Origin: UBA1367 sp040268355
GTDB taxonomy: Bacteria; Actinomycetota; Coriobacteriia; Coriobacteriales; Atopobiaceae
Direction: 5' to 3'
Assembly (NCBI GenBank): GCA_040268355.1
Contig: JAWRIT010000014.1
Span: 1-22,646 of the forward strand
Length of the DNA stretch: 22,646 bases
Shown: positions 1-5,001 of the stretch, piece after piece
Layout of the letters: each line of letters begins with the position of its first letter
Position numbering within the stretch: position 1 is the stretch's first letter
Position numbers and translations under genes: made by a program
The notes under the pieces: generated by a model
Seen by the model: the letters and a program-made list of their open reading frames with translations, nothing else
Told to the model about the DNA's origin: nothing
Databases searched by the model: none

Positions 1-34
1 GGTGACACGAAGGTGCCTCTTCCCCCGTGTCGCC
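1..34 (+). terminator. Hairpin at window edge, probable terminator of an upstream gene
   Basis: Bases 1-9 (GGTGACACG) pair with 26-34 (CGTGTCGCC): nine pairs, one of them G-U, around a 16-base loop. No T-run follows. It lies before the first gene and probably ends transcription from a gene outside the window. The window edge may cut off more of the stem. Confidence 0.45.
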
Positions 35-99
35 CCGCGACGGCCGGTGTCGGGCGTTCGTGTTAGGGTAGGTCTCTGCACGCACAAGGAGGGTGATCT

Positions 100-885
100 A
101 TGGCATCAGAGACGATAGACGCACTGTTCGGTGCGCCCATCACGGTTTTGGTCGGCCATGCGGGCGTCGGCAAGACCAACACCGCGCTCGGCCTGGCGCT
201 CGCCCTGGCAGACGAGGGCCACGAGGTGACGCTCGCCGATCTCGACGTGGTGAACCCCTACTTCCGCTCGAGCGACTACCCCGAGCTGCTCGCCTCGGCT
301 GGCATCCGGCTGATCGCGCCCGTGCTCGCGCGCACCACGCTCGACACCCCCAGCCTGACGGGCGAGCTTGACGCGGCCATCGCGCAGACGGCTGGCTCGC
401 CCTCCCGACGACTCGTGATCGATGTGGGTGGGGACGACGACGGCGCGACGACCATCGGACGATGGGCGGAGGCCCTCGACGCCGCCGCGGCGACGGTGCT
501 CTACGTCGTGAGCGCCTATCGCTCGCTCACTGTCGAGCCACAGCAGGCGGCCGCCATGCTCGCCGACATCGAGCGGCATGCGCACCTCGCGGCGGACGCC
601 GTCCTCAACGCCTCGAACCTGGGAGATGAGACCACGATCGAGCATGTCCGCCACGGTCGCGCGTTCGCCCGTCAGACCGCCGAGTACCTGGGGCTTCCCG
701 TCCGTGCGACCGTGGTGCCTGCGGCTGCGATCGCAGGCCTCGCCGACGCCGGCTCCTCCATAGGCAGAACACAAGGCGCCTTGATGGCATCGCGCACCGT
801 TACCGAGGCGTTAACAGACGCCGCGCCAGACTACGAACCGTTGGTCGTGATGCCTAGATTTGTACGCACTCCTTGGGATAGCTAG
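100..885 (+). CDS. P-loop NTPase of the MinD/ParA/CobQ type, function unknown
   Basis: A 261-residue cytoplasmic P-loop protein. Visible motifs are Walker A GHAGVGKTN (residues 19-27), a second nucleotide-site motif DLDVVNPY (48-55) resembling the Walker A' strand of MinD/ParA proteins, and a Walker B-like strand LVIDVGGDDDGA (105-116). The deviant-Walker signature lysine (KGGxGKT) is replaced: the loop reads HAGVGKT. No Cys motif is present, so this is not an Mrp/NBP35-type Fe-S carrier. The start has an almost full-length Shine-Dalgarno, AAGGAGG at 86-92, seven bases before ATG. It lies 162 bases upstream of the ferredoxin gene of a 2-oxoacid oxidoreductase operon, on the same strand, so a role with that complex is possible but unproven. 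No substrate can be assigned. Confidence 0.8.
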   Translation: MASETIDALFGAPITVLVGHAGVGKTNTALGLALALADEGHEVTLADLDVVNPYFRSSDYPELLASAGIRLIAPVLARTTLDTPSLTGELDAAIAQTAGSPSRRLVIDVGGDDDGATTIGRWAEALDAAAATVLYVVSAYRSLTVEPQQAAAMLADIERHAHLAADAVLNASNLGDETTIEHVRHGRAFARQTAEYLGLPVRATVVPAAAIAGLADAGSSIGRTQGALMASRTVTEALTDAAPDYEPLVVMPRFVRTPWDS

Positions 886-922
886 TGCGCTGGCGGCAGG
901 ACGGCCCTCATGCGAGAGGCCG

Positions 923-944
923 GGGCATGTGCCCTACCAGTTTT
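923..944 (+). terminator. Weak hairpin between the NTPase gene and korD
   Basis: GGGC (923-926) pairs with GCCC (931-934) around ATGT, and a TTTT follows at 941-944. The stem is short, so this is at best a weak terminator or pause site. The rest of 886-1047 holds no convincing promoter or ORF. Confidence 0.2.
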
Positions 945-1047
945 GACCGCCGCGCGTGGGTCGCATCGGCATACGGGACGACGCACGTCTCCCGCATGTC
1001 TCCCTAGGTGGCACTTCGGTTCCATTGGAGAGGAAGGAATCGCGTAA

Positions 1048-1254
1048 ATGGCACGAATCATCGTAGACGACGTCCATTGCAAGGGCTGTGGCCTGTGCGT
1101 GGACGCCTGTCCGAAGGGGGTGCTCGCCCTTGATGACGAGCGGATCACCCCCAAGGGATACCATCCTGCGAAGCTTGTCGACCCCGATGGCTGCATCGGG
1201 TGCTCCTCATGCTTCATCACCTGCCCCGACGTCGCGATTACGGTGGTGAGATAG
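1048..1254 (+). CDS. korD: 2-oxoacid:ferredoxin oxidoreductase, ferredoxin-like delta subunit
   Basis: A 68-residue dicluster ferredoxin. It has two CxxCxxCxxxCP motifs (CKGCGLCVDACP near residues 11-22 and CIGCSSCFITCP near 49-60), each expected to bind a [4Fe-4S] cluster. In KorDABC/VorDABC-type complexes this subunit passes electrons between the catalytic TPP/Fe-S core and soluble ferredoxin. A GGAAGGA Shine-Dalgarno lies at 1032-1038. Its TAG stop directly abuts the ATG of the alpha subunit (TAGATG at 1252-1257), indicating translational coupling. It is first in the kor operon. The exact oxoacid cannot be read from this subunit, and the gene name follows the operon rather than proven 2-oxoglutarate specificity. 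Confidence 0.93.
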   Translation: MARIIVDDVHCKGCGLCVDACPKGVLALDDERITPKGYHPAKLVDPDGCIGCSSCFITCPDVAITVVR

Positions 1255-2400
1255 ATGGCAGACACGCAGAGGGTCGCCGGGTCCGCCCCGGCTTCCAGCC
1301 CCACCAGCACCAGCCAGACGAGCGAGCGACGCGTGCTCATGAAGGGCAACGAGGTCCTGGCAGAGGCCGCCATGCGCGCCGGCTGCCGGTTCTTCTTTGG
1401 CTACCCCATCACGCCCCAGACCGAGCTCGCCGCCTACATGGCCAAGAAGCTGCCGCAGGTCGGTGGCACGTTTTTGCAGGCAGAGAGCGAGATCGCGGCC
1501 ATCAACATGGTCTATGGCGCCGGTGCTGCCGGCGCTCGCGTCATGACCAGCTCCAGCTCCCCGGGCGTCTCGCTCAAGGGCGAGGGCGTCTCGTACATGG
1601 CCGGAGCCGACGTTCCCGGCGTCATCGTCAACGTCGAGCGTGGTGGCCCAGGCCTGGGCGGCATCCAGCCGTCCCAGTCCGACTACTTCCAGGCGACGCG
1701 CGCCCTCGGGCACGGCGACTTCTACATGCCGGTGCTCGCCCCCTCCACGGTGCAGGAGATGGCCGACCTGATCTATCTGGCCTTCGACCTCGCCGACGAG
1801 TACCGCACGCCGACGATGATCCTCGCCGACGGCATGATCGGCCAGATGATGGAGCCGGTGCTGCTGCCGCCCGAGCGCGATCTGGACACCCTGCCCAAGA
1901 AGTCCTGGGCCACCTCCGGGCATCGGGACGAGCGTGCGCACAACGTGGTCAACTCGCTCTACCTCTCGCCCGAGAAGCTCGAGGACACCAACCGCGAGCG
2001 CTTTGAGCGCTATGCGCAGATCAAAGAGAAGCACCAGCTTCAGGAGCTCATGCTCTGCGACGATGCCGAAATCGTGGTCGTCGCCTTCGGCGCGGCGAGC
2101 CGCATCGCCCGCACGGCCGTGCGCGACGCCCGCACCAAGGGCATCAAGGTCGGCCTGCTGCGTCCGATCACGCTCTGGCCCTTCCCGGAGCAGGCTATCA
2201 ATCAGGTCATCGATGGCGGTGCCAAGCACCTGCTCTCCGTCGAGCTCAACATGGGCCAGATGGTCGAGGACGTTCGCCTGGCCGCCAACGGTCGCGCCGA
2301 CGTGAGCTTCTTTGGCCGCACCGGCGGCGTGCTGCCCACGCCCGAGGAGGTGCTCGAGCAGATCGAGCGCCTTGCGGCCGACACCGAAAGGGGTGAGTAG
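1255..2400 (+). CDS. korA: 2-oxoacid:ferredoxin oxidoreductase alpha subunit (KorA/VorB type)
   Basis: A 381-residue alpha subunit of a 2-oxoacid:ferredoxin oxidoreductase, which oxidatively decarboxylates a 2-oxoacid to acyl-CoA while reducing ferredoxin, or runs in reverse. The family motif GYPITPQTE is at residues 49-57, followed by the pyrimidine-binding region (QAESEIAAINMVYGAGAAG) and ERGGPGLGG at 128-136. The length is normal except for about 25 N-terminal residues rich in Ala, Ser, Thr and Pro. An internal ATG at 1339 would remove this extension, but it has no Shine-Dalgarno, whereas 1255 follows GGTGGTGAG and the korD stop directly. The alpha subunit resembles those annotated as VorB (branched-chain 2-oxoacids) as much as KorA (2-oxoglutarate); sequence reading alone does not separate them. 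Confidence 0.93.
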   Translation: MADTQRVAGSAPASSPTSTSQTSERRVLMKGNEVLAEAAMRAGCRFFFGYPITPQTELAAYMAKKLPQVGGTFLQAESEIAAINMVYGAGAAGARVMTSSSSPGVSLKGEGVSYMAGADVPGVIVNVERGGPGLGGIQPSQSDYFQATRALGHGDFYMPVLAPSTVQEMADLIYLAFDLADEYRTPTMILADGMIGQMMEPVLLPPERDLDTLPKKSWATSGHRDERAHNVVNSLYLSPEKLEDTNRERFERYAQIKEKHQLQELMLCDDAEIVVVAFGAASRIARTAVRDARTKGIKVGLLRPITLWPFPEQAINQVIDGGAKHLLSVELNMGQMVEDVRLAANGRADVSFFGRTGGVLPTPEEVLEQIERLAADTERGE

Positions 2401-2401
2401 C

Positions 2402-3292
2402 ATGGCAAAGCCCGCCACTCCCATCACACTGCCTGACTACCAGCAGGAACGTATCGGCTCGCAGATCGCGCCGGACGAGGTCATCAAGAGCGCCCGTCCG
2501 CACGCCCTCTCCGATGTCGTCACCAACTACTGTCCGGGTTGCACGCATGGCATCGTCACGCGCCTGGTCGCCGAGTGCATCGACGAGCTGGGCATCGAGG
2601 GCCGTGCCGTGGGTATCGCCCCCGTCGGCTGCTCGGTCATGTGCTACGACTTCTTCAACTGCGACATGATCGAGGCCGCCCACGGCCGCGCCCCTGCGGT
2701 GGCCACCGGCGTCAAGCGCGTGCACCCCGACAACGTCGTGTTCGCCTATCAGGGCGACGGCGACCTCGCCTCCATCGGCACGGCCGAGACGGTCCACGCC
2801 GCCACGCGCGGAGAGAAGATCACGGTGATCTTCATCAACAACGCCATCTACGGCATGACGGGCGGCCAGATGGCCCCCACCTCGCTGCCCAACCAGATCA
2901 CGCAAACGAGCCCTTACGGGCGCGACGTTGCCACCGTGGGATACCCGGTGCGCGTCGCCGAGCTGCTCTCCACGCTCGACGGCGTGGCCTACGTGGAGCG
3001 CGTCACCTGCGACAACCGCCAGCACATCGTGCAGGCGAAGAAGGCGATCAAGAAGGCGTTCCAGAACCAGATCGACGGCATCGGCTACTCGCTCGTGGAG
3101 GTCGTCTCCACTTGCCCGACCAACTGGGGCATGACGCCGCAGGGCGCCTTCGAGTGGCTGCGCGAGAACATGCTGCCCTACTACCCGCTTGGCGTGTACA
3201 AGGACGTCGTCGCGGACGGCTTTGCCAGCGCGGCCGAGGCCGCCCTCGCACGGGCCAAGGACTGCCCGATCGCGCAGCAGGAGGAGGAGTAG
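2402..3292 (+). CDS. korB: 2-oxoacid:ferredoxin oxidoreductase beta subunit, TPP-binding
   Basis: A 296-residue TPP-binding beta subunit. CPGCTHG at residues 44-50 is the family's cysteine motif, and further Cys at 77 and 81 (GCSVMCYDFF) fit a subunit that carries a [4Fe-4S] cluster. The TPP/Mg motif is GDGDLASIG (118-126), followed by the NNAIYGMTGGQ stretch (147-157) typical of this family. It pairs with the alpha subunit to make the catalytic core. The ATG at 2402 lies one base after the alpha stop and is preceded by AAGGGGTGAG. Upstream in-frame codons overlap the alpha gene and are not needed. The stop is two bases before the gamma ATG, so the operon is tightly coupled. Confidence 0.94.
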   Translation: MAKPATPITLPDYQQERIGSQIAPDEVIKSARPHALSDVVTNYCPGCTHGIVTRLVAECIDELGIEGRAVGIAPVGCSVMCYDFFNCDMIEAAHGRAPAVATGVKRVHPDNVVFAYQGDGDLASIGTAETVHAATRGEKITVIFINNAIYGMTGGQMAPTSLPNQITQTSPYGRDVATVGYPVRVAELLSTLDGVAYVERVTCDNRQHIVQAKKAIKKAFQNQIDGIGYSLVEVVSTCPTNWGMTPQGAFEWLRENMLPYYPLGVYKDVVADGFASAAEAALARAKDCPIAQQEEE

Positions 3293-3294
3293 CC

Positions 3295-3855
3295 ATGGCA
3301 GAGGACTTCAACCACGAGCTGCTCTGCGTGCTCGCAGGCTTCGGCGGGCAGGGGCTGCTCTTTGCCGGCAAGGTGATGGCCAACACGGGCCTCATCGACG
3401 GTCGCCACGTGAGCTGGATGCCCAGCTACGGTCCCGAGATGCGCGGTGGCACCGCCAACTGCAGCGTGAGCCTTTCCGACGATGCCATCGGCACGCCGTT
3501 CATCACCCGTCCCACGGCCCTCGTCGCCATGAACCAGCCCTCGGTGGAGAAGTTCGCGGGGAGCGTGCAGGCGGGTGGCACCATCGTCATCGACTCCACA
3601 CTCGCGCTGAACGGTGCCGAGGGCGTCGAGCTTGCCGACGACGTGAACGTGATCACCTTCAAGGCCACCGAGATGGCCGAGGAGGCCGGGCTCAAGGGCC
3701 TGGCGAACATCATCTGTCTGGGCAAGCTCTGGTCCGAGACCCACTTCTGTACGCGCGCGACGTTGGACGCCGCCCTTGAGGCCTGCGTGCCGCCCAGCAA
3801 GCAACACCTGCTCGAGCCCAACCGGCGCGCCCTGCAGATGGGCATCGACCTGTAG
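3295..3855 (+). CDS. korC: 2-oxoacid:ferredoxin oxidoreductase gamma subunit
   Basis: A 186-residue gamma subunit of the pyruvate/ketoisovalerate oxidoreductase catalytic family. The glycine-rich GFGGQG is at residues 15-20 and the highly conserved PSYGPEMRGG at 43-52, followed by NCSVSLSDDAIG. It completes the delta-alpha-beta-gamma set. GAGGAGGAG in the last korB codons (3281-3289) serves as Shine-Dalgarno for ATG 3295. A strong hairpin at 3920-3951 ends the operon. The natural partners are ferredoxin and CoA; the complex likely works in amino-acid fermentation or in reductive carboxylation of acyl-CoA in an anaerobe. Confidence 0.94.
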   Translation: MAEDFNHELLCVLAGFGGQGLLFAGKVMANTGLIDGRHVSWMPSYGPEMRGGTANCSVSLSDDAIGTPFITRPTALVAMNQPSVEKFAGSVQAGGTIVIDSTLALNGAEGVELADDVNVITFKATEMAEEAGLKGLANIICLGKLWSETHFCTRATLDAALEACVPPSKQHLLEPNRRALQMGIDL

Positions 3856-3919
3856 GTACTGGTCCGTGGGTCAGCAGGGCCGGATCTCGGGCCTGCTCCA
3901 GGAGCATGAACGATCCCGG

Positions 3920-3951
3920 ACGGCGGGGATGGAGCACTCCGTCCCCGCCGT
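3920..3951 (+). terminator. Strong hairpin terminator after korC
   Basis: Bases 3920-3933 pair with 3938-3951: a 14-bp stem with one G-U and a GCAC loop, built around CGGCGGGGA / TCCCCGCCG. Only TTCGTCC follows, not a T-run, as with most other hairpins in this window. It separates the kor operon from the acetyltransferase gene. Confidence 0.75.
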
Positions 3952-4013
3952 TCGTCCACCGCAAGGCGCATTGGCAGGAGTCGGATCCCAAGAAGGCAGA
4001 TTGGATCACTTCG

Positions 4014-4586
4014 ATGTCCTTTGAAACTCGTCCCCTCACGCCCGAGAACTTCGACGACTTCGCCACGGTCGCAAATCCCAACCGCAGGGCCAATCACTGC
4101 TGGTGCTTGTCGCATCGGCTCACGGCCGCTCAGATGCGTGAGCTCGGTGACACGCGCGAAGAGGCCCTGTTTGCCCTTTGTCATCGCAGCCCCAGTCCTG
4201 GCGTCATCGGCTATGACGACGGCGTTCCGGTCGCCTGGTGCTCCATCGCCCCTCGCTCCATGATTCCCCGGCTCGAGTCATCCAAGCTCATCCGGCGTGT
4301 CGACGACCTAGACGTGTGGGCGATCATCTGCGTGGTGGTCCGCAGCAGGGGATTTCGTGGGAAGGGCTACCTGCTTCAGGTGATCAACGGGGCGGTTGCC
4401 TATGCCGCGGAGCAGGGTGCCCCGGCTGTCGAGACCTATCCGCCAGACACCGACGAGCGTATCGACACGACCATGGCGTTTCTCGGCACACGGGCCATAT
4501 ACGAGAAGGCCGGCTTTACCAAGATCGGTATGACCGACGCCACCGGCGCAGGTCATCCCCGCTGCGTCATGCGTCGGACGCTTTGA
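4014..4586 (+). CDS. GNAT family N-acetyltransferase with an N-terminal CWC motif
   Basis: A 190-residue GNAT-fold acetyltransferase. The acetyl-CoA pyrophosphate loop is visible as RSRGFRGKGY (residues 110-119; R-x-x-G-x-G/A pattern) after the beta-4 strand IICVVVR. Residues 29-31 are CWC, followed by LSH, a hallmark of an uncharacterised GNAT subgroup that begins RPLTPENFDDF. The C-terminal half has the AIYEKAGFTKIG strand-helix typical of GNATs. The start at 4014 (MSFETRPL) matches the usual beginning of the subgroup; an in-frame ATG at 3906 would put a terminator hairpin inside the gene and is rejected. The Shine-Dalgarno is weak: AGAAGG at 3991-3996 is too distant. The acceptor substrate is unknown. 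It is probably monocistronic. Confidence 0.85.
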   Translation: MSFETRPLTPENFDDFATVANPNRRANHCWCLSHRLTAAQMRELGDTREEALFALCHRSPSPGVIGYDDGVPVAWCSIAPRSMIPRLESSKLIRRVDDLDVWAIICVVVRSRGFRGKGYLLQVINGAVAYAAEQGAPAVETYPPDTDERIDTTMAFLGTRAIYEKAGFTKIGMTDATGAGHPRCVMRRTL

Positions 4587-4640
4587 TCGCCCAGTGAGCC
4601 GGGCCGTCTGCCACCATCCCAAAGCGCACCACAGCCGCCC

Positions 4641-4672
4641 CTGGGAGATGCCTTCTGACGAAGCGTCTCCAG
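4641..4672 (+). terminator. Bulged hairpin, likely terminator of the GNAT gene
   Basis: CTGGGAGATG CC TTC pairs with GAAGCG TCTCCAG around TGAC: about 13 pairs with two single-base bulges. There is no T-run. It lies 55 bases after the GNAT stop and upstream of the next promoter. Confidence 0.45.
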
Positions 4673-4714
4673 CGCCCCACCAGTGTTTCGCGCGCGTATC
4701 GAGCTTGTGTCTGG

Positions 4715-4745
4715 TTTCCCCATACTGACCCGCAGATGGTATAAC
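4715..4745 (+). promoter_or_regulatory. Extended -10 promoter upstream of the leader ORF and fusion gene
   Basis: TGGTATAAC (4737-4745) is an extended -10, identical over nine bases to the one before the GH13 gene (20775-20783). The -35 region is poor (TTTCCC at 4715-4720, 19-base spacer), as is common with extended -10 promoters. Predicted transcription start is near 4752. Confidence 0.55.
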
Positions 4746-4800
4746 CCCACACAGCGGCCTTGCCGCCTGAGGGCACGATCCACACCGAGGGGAGGGAAGC

Positions 4801-4875
4801 ATGAGCGCCACCACACGATGCGTCACGGCCTTGTCCGTGCCGGTGAGCAGCCTGCTGTCCCTCCTGCTTCCTTAG
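4801..4875 (+). CDS. Possible 24-residue Ser/Leu-rich leader peptide
   Basis: ATG at 4801 with a purine-rich Shine-Dalgarno (GAGGGGAGGGA, 4787-4797) opens a 24-codon frame ending at TAG 4873-4875. The peptide ends SSLLSLLLP, with five of its six leucines in the last seven residues and five serines overall. The stop codon's last base is the first base of a strong hairpin. Promoter, Shine-Dalgarno, a short ORF with clustered codons for one amino acid, and a hairpin at its end are the layout of a leader peptide in attenuation. No T-run follows the hairpin and I found no clear competing antiterminator. The ORF could also be chance in GC-rich DNA, or a small membrane peptide. Confidence 0.35.
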   Translation: MSATTRCVTALSVPVSSLLSLLLP

Positions 4876-4902
4876 GCGCTTCCGCGAGCAAGCGGTTGCG
4901 CC
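4875..4902 (+). promoter_or_regulatory. Hairpin at the end of the leader ORF, candidate attenuator
   Basis: GGCGC-TT-CCGC (4875-4885) pairs with GCGG-TT-GCGCC (4892-4902), with a TT/TT internal loop and a GAGCAA apical loop: nine G-C pairs. The following bases, CATAACCCCTTTCG, are only weakly T-rich. It may attenuate transcription of the fusion gene or simply structure its leader. Confidence 0.4.
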
Positions 4903-5001
4903 CATAACCCCTTTCGCAGGCCCCTCGGCCATCCTGCCCACCCTGATGCGCGCAGGCCAGACGCACGCCGCCTAGCGCTCCGAACCGAAGTGGAACCGCC
5001 C

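Larger units (their letters stand above)
4587..5001 (+). other. 415-bp region between the GNAT and fusion genes: terminator, promoter, leader ORF, hairpins
   Basis: In order this holds a bulged hairpin (4641-4672), an extended -10 promoter (4737-4745), a small hairpin near the predicted transcript start (GCGGC 754-758 / GCCGC 762-766, add 4000), a 24-codon ORF with a good Shine-Dalgarno (4801-4875), and a hairpin touching its stop (4875-4902). The last 100 bases before ATG 5002 show no recognised riboswitch and no T-box sequence. The predicted leader is about 250 bases long. Confidence 0.6.

Noticed and set aside
943..948. TTGACC as a -35 for the kor operon
   Set aside because: No acceptable -10 lies at 16-19 bases; CATACG is 21 bases away.
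3906..4013. N-terminal extension of the GNAT gene from ATG 3906
   Set aside because: It would contain the 14-bp terminator hairpin and lacks family sequence; ATG 4014 matches the family start.
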